Assembly: GCF_000250655.1 (NCBI RefSeq)
Contig: NC_016935.1
Coordinates: 7,396,001-7,460,000 of the forward strand
From: Paenibacillus mucilaginosus 3016
GTDB lineage: Bacteria; Bacillota; Bacilli; Paenibacillales; NBRC-103111
DNA length: 64,000 nt
Direction of reading: 5' to 3'
The notes beneath the pieces were generated by a model. That model was given only the letters and a program-made list of their open reading frames with translations, searched no databases and had not been told where the DNA came from. This document shows positions 44,614-52,955 of this stretch, piece after piece (within the stretch, counting starts at the first letter, position 1; every line of letters begins with the position of its first letter). The position numbers and the translations under genes are program-made.

Positions 44614-45147
44614 ATGCAGGAATACATAACGATGGCGGAGGCCTTGAGCGTCCGCGCAGCGATCACACGGCGGCTGCATCACCTGATGCAGGAGCGGATG
44701 CAGAACAGCACGACGGTTATCGAGAAAGGCGAGCAGGCGGAATATCCTTCCCGCACCGTGGACCTGATTACCGAGGAAATCGAGAAGACTTCCGCCGATT
44801 ACCGGACTCTGGATGTCCTGATCGCCAAGGCCAATATCACGCATACGATCCGCTGGAATGACCGGGATCTGACCGTGCTGGAAGCGATCGAGCTGGCGAA
44901 ACAGACCCGCAGCGAGATTCAAATGCTGAATATGCTCGGCGCGGTCAAAAAGATGGACCGGCAGGTCTCGCGGGGCGGAAGCAGCGACGGCGGGAAGCCT
45001 CTGTTCACCGTCGCCCTGTACGATCCGGAAGCCTACAGCCGCGCGGCCCAGAAGAAGGAGCGCGAAGCGGTCAGGCTCTCTTCCCTGATCGAACAGTCGA
45101 ACCATACGCACAAGCTGCCGTTCGATGCCTCGGCCTACATGGGGTAG
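44614..45147 (+). CDS. DIP1984/septicolysin-like family protein
   Basis: 177 residues, largely helical and charged, with no signal peptide. The repeating pattern (MAEALSVRAAITRRLHHLMQ; VDLITEEIEKTSADYRTLDV; IAKANITHTIRWNDRDLTVL) resembles the DIP1984/septicolysin group of uncharacterised proteins, with an added C-terminal tail (LFTVALYDPEAYSRAAQKKE). GGAGG precedes the ATG at good spacing. G+C returns to the chromosomal level here, marking the end of the low-GC region. No operon partner. Function unknown. Confidence 0.65.
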   Translation: MQEYITMAEALSVRAAITRRLHHLMQERMQNSTTVIEKGEQAEYPSRTVDLITEEIEKTSADYRTLDVLIAKANITHTIRWNDRDLTVLEAIELAKQTRSEIQMLNMLGAVKKMDRQVSRGGSSDGGKPLFTVALYDPEAYSRAAQKKEREAVRLSSLIEQSNHTHKLPFDASAYMG

Positions 45148-45463
45148 GCCGGCTTGCCGCCGGCTCCGAAGAGCGGAGGCCGCGAAGCTTCCGGCCTTGG
45201 GAGCCGGTGACACACCGGCGGAAGAAGCGGGTGAGTGCGGGCAGCCGTTTGGTGGTTTGTCGGATACAAACCATGCTTGACCCATCCCAGAAGCGGATAC
45301 CCTGAACCTACAGGTTACGCTTCACGTCTCACGCCTGCACACCATTACCTTTAACGGACTTCACTCGATCAAAAAAAAGTTCGCCCCGTCCCCGTCTTCT
45401 TTTCCCCTTGGACTGATGACCGAAACGAGCAAATGCGAGATATACTTCCGATATGTAATCGAA
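45148..45463. other. Intergenic region without recognisable genes
   Basis: About 315 bases. It contains short GC-rich inverted repeats (GCCGGC near 45149-45164) and an AACCT/AGGTT element near 45306, but no convincing promoter, terminator or small gene. Confidence 0.35.
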
Positions 45464-45525
45464 AGGCGGAAGCCCCGCCGCTGACTGAACTTATCAGTCA
45501 GCGGTCCGGAGCTTCCGCCTGTTTG
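45464..45525. terminator. Large hairpin terminator after the HemAT-like gene
   Basis: AGGCGGAAGC (45464-45473) pairs with GCTTCCGCCT (45511-45520), and inside it CCGCTGACTGA pairs with TCAGTCAGCGG. T-rich tails are modest on both strands. Confidence 0.65.
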
Positions 45526-45569
45526 GCATTTATCAAGCGCATGGGAACTTCAACGATATGGAGGCCGAC

Positions 45570-46892
45570 TTACGCGCGGCTGCGAAGCGTGTCCGCCGAA
45601 GCGGCCACCTTGCTTACCGCGCCGCCGATCTCACGAACCACCTGCTGCAGCGTATCCATCTCGGATTCCATATCGACCGTACGGTCGATGTTGCTCTGCA
45701 TGGAGTCCATAATGCCCGTGAATACCCTGCGGGCTTCGGCCGCTTCCTTGCGGGAGGTCTCCACTACCTGCTGCACCTCGGCAATCGAACGGATGACATT
45801 CGTATTGTATTTGTCCGACTGAGACACAATATCCCCAATCCGGGTGAGAGTGGTCTTGGTATCTTCGGAGAGCTTGCGCACCTGATCGGCCACGATGGAG
45901 AAGCCTCTTCCGTGCTCTCCGGCGCGGGCGGCCTCGATCGCCGCATTGAGCGACAGCAGGTTCGTCTGCTCCGCAATGTCCTGCACGATCGTGACAATCT
46001 CCTTGATCTGGCCCATGAGCTCGCTGAGCTGGCCGATCGCCGTCTGCATGTGGTCCGCGCGGTCATGAATGGCATGAATGCGGGTCTCGAGCGAGTTCAG
46101 CCGCTCCTGGCCCGTACCGGCCAGGCTCTGGCTTGTCTTGGACTGCTGGACTGTCATCTCCAGCGCCTCCTTGACGCCCCCGCTGCTGGATATCAAGCCA
46201 TCGACCGACCGGCTGCTCACGTCGGTGAGCAGCGACAGCTCTTCGCTGATCGAGCGCAGATCGCTGCGGTAGCGCTCATGCTCCAGCTCCCGCTGGCGGA
46301 GATTCTCCTTCTCGTACGCCTCGAGCACGAGCTGCTGCTCGAAATTCAGCAGCTTCGTCACGATGCCCGAGATGACGACGCTCTCCTCGCGGTCCTGCAC
46401 ATGCGTCTGCACGACCTGAAGGAACGCGTTCTGCAGGTTCTGGAAAGCGCCCATGTACCACTTGGGCTCCAGCCCGATCCGCTGATGGATCAGAGCGATC
46501 CCGATCCGCTTCTCGACGAATTTGCGGTCGATCTGCCCGCTGAACAGCTCGGTCAGATGCACCTTCAGCGTCCTGCGCAGGCGCTCTACCGAGCTGTGGT
46601 CGTGGATGATTTTCTCCAGCTTGCCTACCTTCAGGACGGCATCATAGAACTGTTCCACAATCCAGTCGATCTGGCTGACCATCAGCGGCTGAATCATCTT
46701 GATCACCCGCAGGTCCTGCTCCGTGAACCGGATCATTCGCAGCTGCTCATCCAGCTCGCTGTCATCGATTGTATAGGATACGGCCACCTGGTTCATCTGC
46801 TCCTGCTTCAGGAACAGCTCATGATGGGCGGGCTTCGCATCCCGCTTCCACCCGAACCATCCGGCTACCGTGCTGAAAGGACATTTGCTCAT
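45570..46892 (-). CDS. HemAT-type globin-coupled chemotaxis transducer
   Basis: 440 residues, no membrane helix, so a soluble receptor. The N-terminal globin domain (about 40-190) has the probable proximal His136 in IALIHQRIGLEPKWYMGAF and Tyr83 in QFYDAV, matching haem-pocket residues of Bacillus HemAT. A helical linker leads to the MCP signalling domain with the hairpin tip EQTNLLSLNAAIEAARAGEH. It should bind oxygen and control CheA for aerotaxis. ATG 46892 has AGGAGG about 7 bases upstream. A SigD-type promoter at 47005-47032 supports expression with motility genes. Confidence 0.93.
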   Translation of the reverse strand: MSKCPFSTVAGWFGWKRDAKPAHHELFLKQEQMNQVAVSYTIDDSELDEQLRMIRFTEQDLRVIKMIQPLMVSQIDWIVEQFYDAVLKVGKLEKIIHDHSSVERLRRTLKVHLTELFSGQIDRKFVEKRIGIALIHQRIGLEPKWYMGAFQNLQNAFLQVVQTHVQDREESVVISGIVTKLLNFEQQLVLEAYEKENLRQRELEHERYRSDLRSISEELSLLTDVSSRSVDGLISSSGGVKEALEMTVQQSKTSQSLAGTGQERLNSLETRIHAIHDRADHMQTAIGQLSELMGQIKEIVTIVQDIAEQTNLLSLNAAIEAARAGEHGRGFSIVADQVRKLSEDTKTTLTRIGDIVSQSDKYNTNVIRSIAEVQQVVETSRKEAAEARRVFTGIMDSMQSNIDRTVDMESEMDTLQQVVREIGGAVSKVAASADTLRSRA

Positions 46893-47004
46893 GGGGGCTC
46901 CTCCTGTTGACATCGTCCGCGGCTGCCCGGCGGAAGTGCCGGGCTTCTTTCCATGCAGCCGAAAGAAAGCGCGTTGCGGTCAATCCAATGATATATATCA
47001 TTTG

Positions 47005-47032
47005 ATATCGGCAGGAGGAGCAGAACATATTA
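47005..47032 (-). promoter_or_regulatory. SigD-type (motility) promoter upstream of the HemAT-like gene
   Basis: On the minus strand TAAT (47032-47029), 16-base spacer, GCCGATAT (47012-47005). The -10 is an exact match to the flagellar/chemotaxis sigma-D consensus. The perfect palindrome AATGATATATATCATT (46987-47002) lies just downstream, around the predicted start of transcription. Confidence 0.7.
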
Positions 47033-47078
47033 GGAGGCAGGGGACTCATTTGTTTTCCAGGGAGCGGCCGTCGATGCT

Positions 47079-47786
47079 TTACGTCTCGGAGATGCCGCGG
47101 ACGAACTTGTAGCCGACTCCGTGAACATTGATGACATACCGGGGATTGGCGGGGTCGGGTTCGATCTTTTTGCGCAGGTTGCTGATATGTACGATGATCG
47201 TCCGGGAGTCATTGAAGCACTCCTGTCCCCAGATTTCACGGAACAGCTCTTCGTGCGTGAACGTCTTCTCCGGACTCAGGGCAAGGAAGCTCAGCAGATC
47301 GAATTCCTTGCGGGAGAGCACGACCGTCCGCCCCTCCACCGTAACCGTTCTCGAGAGCCGGTCGATGGCGATGGGACCCACCTGCACCTTCATCCCGTTC
47401 GGCTCTCCTTCCGCGACCAGACGGGGCCGCCTGAGATTGGCCTTGACCCTGGCCACCAGCTCGTTCGGCGAGAACGGCTTCGTAATATAATCGTCACCTC
47501 CCAGGTTGAGTCCGTTGATTTTATCCTCTTCCTCCTTCCTGCAGCTCAGGAACAGAATGGGCGCGGAGGTCATCCCCCGCAGCTCCCGGCAGACCTCAAA
47601 CCCGCTTGCGTCGGGGAGCATCACATCCAGAATCGCCAGATCCGGGCGCTCCCGCGCGGCCAGGGCCACCGCCTCGCCTCCGTTCGGAGACCAGACCACA
47701 CGAAACTCGTTCTTCTCCAGGTACTTACGGATCATCTCACCAATCTCACGGTCATCCTCGACCAGCAGTATCGTTTGTCCCAGCAT
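47079..47786 (-). CDS. OmpR/PhoB-family response regulator
   Basis: 235 residues: receiver with VEDDREIG, Asp54 in AILDVMLPDASG and Lys in ITKPFSP; winged helix with LSRKEFDLLSFLALSPEKTF, ending NVHGVGYKFVRG. Its partner is the 7TMR-DISM kinase encoded 32 bases upstream in the same operon. Targets unknown. Confidence 0.92.
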   Translation of the reverse strand: MLGQTILLVEDDREIGEMIRKYLEKNEFRVVWSPNGGEAVALAARERPDLAILDVMLPDASGFEVCRELRGMTSAPILFLSCRKEEEDKINGLNLGGDDYITKPFSPNELVARVKANLRRPRLVAEGEPNGMKVQVGPIAIDRLSRTVTVEGRTVVLSRKEFDLLSFLALSPEKTFTHEELFREIWGQECFNDSRTIIVHISNLRKKIEPDPANPRYVINVHGVGYKFVRGISET

Positions 47787-47818
47787 TCGATTCCACCACC
47801 ACTTGATATTTCGACTTT

Positions 47819-49951
47819 CTACTTGACTGCTTCAACCGGCGCGGCCGATTCGTGAACCGGGATCGTAAACATAATCAGGGTTCCCTGCCCCGGCTCGGAC
47901 CACTCGATCCAGATCCTGCCCCCGTGGGCCTCGACGATTTCCTTGGAAATGGACAGCCCGAGTCCTCCGCTCGTTTTGCCCGGGGAGGCGCGCCCGGAAT
48001 AATGCCTCTCGAACACATAGGGCAGATCCTTCGGTTCGATGCCCCTTCCGTTGTCTCTGACACTGCAGCGCATCTCGCTTCCGTCTTCCGTGACGGTCAC
48101 CTCGATGCGGCCGCCCCGCGACATGAAGCTCATCGCATTGAAGATCAGGTTGCCAAACACCTGGTGCAGCCGTTCCATATCCGCCTCCACCACCGCGAAC
48201 TCCGCCCGTCCGGCTGCGTCCCCCGTCCGTTTCACCGTCAGATCATAAGCGATCCCGCTGTTTCTCGTATCGAGCTCGTACCTGCCGAACAGCAGGCCCG
48301 CGAGCCGGTCCACCGGAACCGGCCTGAACTTGAAGACGACCCGTCCCGCCTCCAGCTGCGAGAGCTGGAAGAGATCTTCGATGAGCCGGTCCATCCCGAG
48401 CACCTTGCCGTGAATCAGGCGGACATAGCGCTCCCTCTCTTCATCGGTATCGACCATCCCGTCCATGATGGCTTCCAGATAGCAGCGGATGGTGGTCAGC
48501 GGCGTGCCCAGATCATGCGAGATATTGCTGATCAGCCTTCTTCGGGAGCTCTCGAGACGGGACAGCTCCTCATTCTTGCGCACGAGCTCCCCGTTCGCCG
48601 CCTCGAGTTCGGCCGTGCGTTCCAGCACCTTGCTGTGCAGCCCGGAATTCAGGGCCGTCAGCGCCGCAGTCAGCTGCTCCTCCTGCACATAGGTGCGGGA
48701 GAGCTTCACCGACAGCATCACGGACTGCGAGAAGACGAAGAAGAGCAGGCCGAAGGCGGACAGCGTATCCCGGGATACCGCCAGTTCGTGGGCATAGAGC
48801 ATGTCGCTGATCACCGTCGCGAAGAACAGCAGGCAGGAGACCAGCAGGAACCTCGCTCCCGTTCTCCTTCGCCTGGCGGCCCGGGCGGCGATCGTGATAA
48901 TGTACACGGCGCAGAAGCTGATCAGCAGCTGAAGCAGAATCAGGGTCCGGGTAAACAGCACGGGAGGCAGGACGATGACCAGCAGCGCGTAGGCTCCGGG
49001 CAGGAGCGTAAACAGCCGCGTATACCGCTCCGAGCTCTCCTGCGGGAACGAATTCGAGAAGAAACGCGTAAACAGCGGGAGGCTCAGCACAGCCGTCAAA
49101 TATTCGAGCGTCAGCTGGAGCTCCCCGTCGAGCCCCGGCAGCACCTTGACCAGCAGCACCTCGCCGAGCAGGGTGATTCTCAGCGAGAAGAGCAGACAGA
49201 ACATGCCAAAGTAGAACATGGACCAGGACTGGGGCCTCGCGCTGAACAGGCCGAGATGATAGAGTCCCATGATCAGCAGGGAGCCGATCAGCAGGGCGTC
49301 GAACCCTGCCGCCAGATCTGCGGAGCGGTGGACGGCCTCCACCCCTCCGAGCTCGATGGACTGCCGGAGACCGCCTTTGGCGTGCGAGAAGTTTGCGATC
49401 TGCAGCACGATGTCCAGCTCCGCATTCCGGGAATGAAACATCGCCGTCGCCTTCGTATACTGCGGAACCGAGGCTTCCCTCGTGGTCCCCACCTCTCCGG
49501 CCGAGGCGACCGGCGTGCCGCCGACCCAGAGCCGGTAGGCGCTGTTCACCGGCGGAATTCTTACGGCAAGCAGCGAGCTGTCATCGGTTCCCGGCGGCAG
49601 CAGGACCCGGAGCCGGTAAGTGGCATAGCCGAGGCCCGGCAGTTTGCCCTCCGGAGACGGTAGGCCGGTCCATGTGCCGGGCAGCACGACGGGCCGGCCT
49701 TGCCGGGGAGGCGCCGCAGCGGCCAAATCGTCCGGCGTGAGCAGCTCGCCCCAGAACATCTCCCACTCTCCCTCCAGCAGGACTCCCCGCCGGAGCTGTT
49801 CCGGGTTGTCCAGGGTAAGCACTCCCTGCCGCGCCGCTGCGGGCGGCCCGTCCTGCCGCAGAACGGCCAGCCCCCCTGCCAGGACGAGTGCGAAGAGGCA
49901 CATGGAAATGATCAGGACCGCACCGTATGGCCATAAGGTCCTGCTGAACAT
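47819..49951 (-). CDS. Sensor histidine kinase with 7TMR-DISM input module
   Basis: 710 residues. Helix 1 (10-30) leads to an extracytoplasmic jelly-roll 7TMR-DISMED domain (about 45-205, WEMFWGELLTPDD, LPGTWTG). Next are seven helices (about 215-415), a coiled coil, HisKA with His479 in NISHDLGTPL, and HATPase with NGRGI and GLGLSISKEIVEAHGG. The N box reads LIFNAMSFMSRGG, a slightly divergent form. DISMED domains are often thought to bind carbohydrates. The ribosome binding site GGAGGGAG is about 13 bases from the ATG, a little far. First gene of a kinase-regulator operon. Confidence 0.9.
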   Translation of the reverse strand: MFSRTLWPYGAVLIISMCLFALVLAGGLAVLRQDGPPAAARQGVLTLDNPEQLRRGVLLEGEWEMFWGELLTPDDLAAAAPPRQGRPVVLPGTWTGLPSPEGKLPGLGYATYRLRVLLPPGTDDSSLLAVRIPPVNSAYRLWVGGTPVASAGEVGTTREASVPQYTKATAMFHSRNAELDIVLQIANFSHAKGGLRQSIELGGVEAVHRSADLAAGFDALLIGSLLIMGLYHLGLFSARPQSWSMFYFGMFCLLFSLRITLLGEVLLVKVLPGLDGELQLTLEYLTAVLSLPLFTRFFSNSFPQESSERYTRLFTLLPGAYALLVIVLPPVLFTRTLILLQLLISFCAVYIITIAARAARRRRTGARFLLVSCLLFFATVISDMLYAHELAVSRDTLSAFGLLFFVFSQSVMLSVKLSRTYVQEEQLTAALTALNSGLHSKVLERTAELEAANGELVRKNEELSRLESSRRRLISNISHDLGTPLTTIRCYLEAIMDGMVDTDEERERYVRLIHGKVLGMDRLIEDLFQLSQLEAGRVVFKFRPVPVDRLAGLLFGRYELDTRNSGIAYDLTVKRTGDAAGRAEFAVVEADMERLHQVFGNLIFNAMSFMSRGGRIEVTVTEDGSEMRCSVRDNGRGIEPKDLPYVFERHYSGRASPGKTSGGLGLSISKEIVEAHGGRIWIEWSEPGQGTLIMFTIPVHESAAPVEAVK

Positions 49952-50071
49952 GCGGATGGTTCAACTCCCTCCGGTCGCTTCCGAGTCGCATATAGGACCA
50001 GCGGAACCTTATGTGTCAATTACATAATTCGATGCTTTTCTGTAAATTCCTTCAAACCACATGGCAGAACG

Positions 50072-50116
50072 CAAAGAACCTCTGCCGCGGAAGCCGAAGC
50101 TTGCCGCGGACAGAGG
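50072..50116 (-). terminator. Terminator of the MATE gene
   Basis: On the minus strand CCTCTGTCCGCGG (50116-50104) pairs with CCGCGGCAGAGG (50090-50079), then TTCTTT. Confidence 0.65.
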
Positions 50117-50132
50117 CTGCAGGCCGCTTTCT

Positions 50133-51545
50133 TCAGCCGCCGTGGCCCGGACTCTGCTTGACCGTAACCGAATACCAGTCGGTGCGGTAAAACCGGATGC
50201 ACAGGACCACGGCGAAGGCGGCCAGGAAGGCATAGAGCGAGAACCAGGCGCCCATGCTCCCAAGGCCCGCCGTAAAGGTCAGGCCGTAGGCCAGCGGAAC
50301 GAAGAGCAGCCAGTTCAGGATCAGCGACACCCTGAGCAGGAACGTCGTATCGCCGAGGCCGCGCAGCCCGCCCGCATAATAATTGAGCAGGCCGTCGAAC
50401 AGCTGGAGATAGGCCGAGGCCATGATGAGCCGTCCGGCCAGCTCATAGACCGCCTGATCCTGGGTGTAGAGCCGGGCGACCTCGGTGGAGAAGACAAGCT
50501 CCGCCGTGCCCAGCACGAGCAGGAACAGGCTGCCGAGGACGGCCACATCCCCGGCCATGCGCCGGGCCCCCAGCGGATTCCCCCGACCGATCTCCTGTCC
50601 GACGAGGATGGTGGCCGTCGCTCCGAAGCCGAAGGCCGGCATGAAGCCAAGCCCCATGACGTTAAGGGCGATCTCATTGGCCGCAAGCGCTTCGGTGCCT
50701 AGACGGGTGACGAACATCGTGAACACGAACATCGCGAGGGACATAGCCAGCTCCTGCATGCCGAGCTTGCCGCTCTCCGCGAGGATGAGAGAGGCCTCCC
50801 CCCGGTCGACCGTCACCCGGCGTCTGGTGCCATAGCGTCCGTTCAGGCGGACGAAATACACGTAAGCGCTGCCGAGAAGTCCCAGGGCTTCGCCGATCAG
50901 CACCGCCAGGCCCGCACCGGAGAGCCCGAGCTCCGGGAAGCCCCAGCGGCCGTAGGTCAGCGTATAGGTGAAGAAGATCATCGCGACATTGGCGGCGATC
51001 GTCATCACCATAGGCGTACGGGTATCGCCGATGCCCCGGAAGAAGCCGTGCAGGATGAAGCTCAGGGTGAAGCAGGCGACCGCATACAGCCGGTACATCA
51101 GATAGCTGCCGCCCGCCGCGACCAGCTCCGGCGAGCCCCCCATCGCCCGCAGGATCAGGCCGGGAGCCAGCCACCCGGTGAGCACGGCCAGCACCGCGGC
51201 GGCGAGCCCCACGTACAGCGCGATGTAGGTACGGCGCACGGCCTGGTCCATCTGCCCGGCCCCGTAGTTCTGGGCCACCAGATAGTTCACGGAGTGCCCG
51301 AAGCCCGAGCACAGCGCCCAGGCGTTGTAGGCGATGATGTTCGACACCCCGACGACTGCGATGACCAGAGCCCCCATCCCGCCGACCATCATGAGATTGA
51401 TGGTGCCGGTGACCGTACCGGAGGCGAAGGAGATGATCGAAGGCAGGGCAAGCGTGAGAATCAATTTCCAGTTCTGTGTCCATGCGGCAAGCTGACGTAT
51501 CATAGCGCACCGTCCGTCCATCGAAGAGTAGGCTTTCCTTTCCAT
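50133..51545 (-). CDS. MATE-family efflux transporter
   Basis: 470 residues, twelve predicted membrane helices in two homologous halves. MATE features include LALPSIISFASGTVTGTINL in helix 1, the NYLVAQNYGAG motif after helix 2, and IGDTRTPMVMT; the matching second-half motif is ILVGQEIGRGN. It exports drugs or metabolites in exchange for Na+ or H+. The start is uncertain: ATG 51545 has only TGAGG very close by, and ATG 51503 (MIRQLAAW) is an alternative that fits the usual N-terminus. Monocistronic with a terminator at 50072. Confidence 0.9.
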   Translation of the reverse strand: MERKAYSSMDGRCAMIRQLAAWTQNWKLILTLALPSIISFASGTVTGTINLMMVGGMGALVIAVVGVSNIIAYNAWALCSGFGHSVNYLVAQNYGAGQMDQAVRRTYIALYVGLAAAVLAVLTGWLAPGLILRAMGGSPELVAAGGSYLMYRLYAVACFTLSFILHGFFRGIGDTRTPMVMTIAANVAMIFFTYTLTYGRWGFPELGLSGAGLAVLIGEALGLLGSAYVYFVRLNGRYGTRRRVTVDRGEASLILAESGKLGMQELAMSLAMFVFTMFVTRLGTEALAANEIALNVMGLGFMPAFGFGATATILVGQEIGRGNPLGARRMAGDVAVLGSLFLLVLGTAELVFSTEVARLYTQDQAVYELAGRLIMASAYLQLFDGLLNYYAGGLRGLGDTTFLLRVSLILNWLLFVPLAYGLTFTAGLGSMGAWFSLYAFLAAFAVVLCIRFYRTDWYSVTVKQSPGHGG

Positions 51546-51729
51546 TGTGCCTCAAAGGCTCCGCAGGAACAAGCGCCAATCCCGTCGAAAAAACGGTTCT
51601 TTTTTCGGGCCTTGCAGGAGGAATTCCCTCCAGAATGTGGAATGAACTGGATGTGCACCCCCAATTCGCAAGCCGCCTGCGAATGCTGTACCAACAGCCT
51701 GAACGTCAGGCGGAGAGGCAGGAGAACCT

Positions 51730-51918
51730 ATGAGCAATCCGCTGCAAGAGCTGACCCGTGAAATGAATGAAATCGAACGCCGCTACGCCGGGCTCGGCGC
51801 CCGGATGGAGCGGCTCGAGCGCCGTCTGTCCGAGATGGAGGAGAGAATGGATCACCTGGAAGATCAGGCCGCCCTCCTTCCGGAACGCACCGCGAACAAG
51901 GCGCCCGTTACCGTTTGA
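51730..51918 (+). CDS. Small coiled-coil protein
   Basis: 62 residues, almost entirely an amphipathic heptad helix (LQELTREMNEIERRY, MERLERRLSEMEERMDHLED). AGGAG lies 5-6 bases before the ATG. It is SlyX-like in size and character but I would not assign it. Its last 11 bases overlap the convergent methyltransferase gene. Function unknown, perhaps an oligomerising regulator. Confidence 0.6.
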   Translation: MSNPLQELTREMNEIERRYAGLGARMERLERRLSEMEERMDHLEDQAALLPERTANKAPVTV

Positions 51919-52687
51919 CCGCCGTGATCCGCAGCCTGCGGTAATCCGCGATATATTCCCCGCCGCGGTACAGCTCCTCCCGGACGGCCTCCTCGCACCG
52001 GGCATAGGCCGCCTCCTTCTGCGGCTCACTCAGCCCCGAGAAGAACATGCCCGCGAAGGCATCCAGCCAGTTCCGCAGCCCCCGCTCCCCGTCTCCAAGC
52101 GGCGTCGGCCGATCATAGAGCTCCGCGGTGCGGACGTTGAGGCCCTGCGCCTCCAGCAGCGAGGCATATTCGCCGATCCCCGGGAAATACCACGGATTCC
52201 GTTCTTCCGCATCGATTCCCGCGGCCGCCAGCGCCGTGCGGATTCCCCGGTAGATGGCGGCAATATTGCCGCATCCCCCAAATTCCACGACGAGCCTTCC
52301 GCCGGGCCGCAGCGCCAGCGCCATGGCTTCGGCCGCCTCCGCCGGCCTGCGGATCCAGTGCAGCGCCGCGTTCGAGAAGAGGGCATCGTACGGCGCCTCC
52401 CCCGCCTGCAGCCGGAATGTCTGCGCATCGTCACAGCGAAATTGCAGGGCCGGATATTTGGCTGCCGCCTGTGCAATCATCGCTTCCGAGCTGTCGATCC
52501 CCGTGACATGGGCTCCGCTCTTCGCAATCTCCCAGGCCAGGTCGCCGGTGCCGCAGCCGATATCCAGAATGCGCTCCCCCGCCGCCGGCTGCAGCATGCC
52601 GATGAGGCTTTGTCCCAGCCGGGAAACATACCTGATTTTCTCATCATAATGGCCTGCATTCCAAATGTTCGCCGCTTTTTTGTTCAT
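51908..52687 (-). CDS. Class I SAM-dependent methyltransferase
   Basis: 259 residues, Rossmann methyltransferase. Motif I is ILDIGCGTGDLAWEI, motif II VTGIDSSEAMI, and the post-I acidic residue CDDAQTFRL is followed by DALFSNAALHWI, which resembles the trans-aconitate/UbiE-like small-molecule group. The fold is closed by LRPGGRLVVEFGG. It methylates a small molecule; the substrate is unknown. The ATG at 52687 is preceded by GGGAG at a rather long distance. Confidence 0.88.
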   Translation of the reverse strand: MNKKAANIWNAGHYDEKIRYVSRLGQSLIGMLQPAAGERILDIGCGTGDLAWEIAKSGAHVTGIDSSEAMIAQAAAKYPALQFRCDDAQTFRLQAGEAPYDALFSNAALHWIRRPAEAAEAMALALRPGGRLVVEFGGCGNIAAIYRGIRTALAAAGIDAEERNPWYFPGIGEYASLLEAQGLNVRTAELYDRPTPLGDGERGLRNWLDAFAGMFFSGLSEPQKEAAYARCEEAVREELYRGGEYIADYRRLRITAVKR

Positions 52688-52913
52688 ATCCGATCACGCT
52701 CCCACTATGTTATATTTTGCATTATCTTACAGCCGAACTTATTGTTCCAATATATAATTGTGATTATATTTATTGTTTTTGCCTATTAAATATACCCACC
52801 GAACCCCTGATATGGATTACTCACCCAGCCCCTTCCGTGTCCCGACCCGCCCCCTGTCTGCCATTCTCTGGAATGCCGCAAACGTTTTCCTGCTGTTCCC
52901 TGCCAGTTTTCCA

Positions 52914-52922
52914 TGCTATAAT
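52914..52922 (+). promoter_or_regulatory. Extended -10 promoter for the LytTR-PAS kinase
   Basis: TGCTATAAT: a consensus -10 with the TGn extension, 33 bases before the ATG at 52956; no clear -35. The 52688-52913 interval is unusually A/T-rich in its first half and otherwise empty. Confidence 0.55.
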
Positions 52923-52955
52923 GAATCGAATGCGACAGGCAGGTGATCTCATCAT

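Noticed and set aside
47852..49663. 603-residue open frame opposite the 7TMR-DISM kinase
   Set aside because: Antisense of a clear coding sequence; no motifs of its own.
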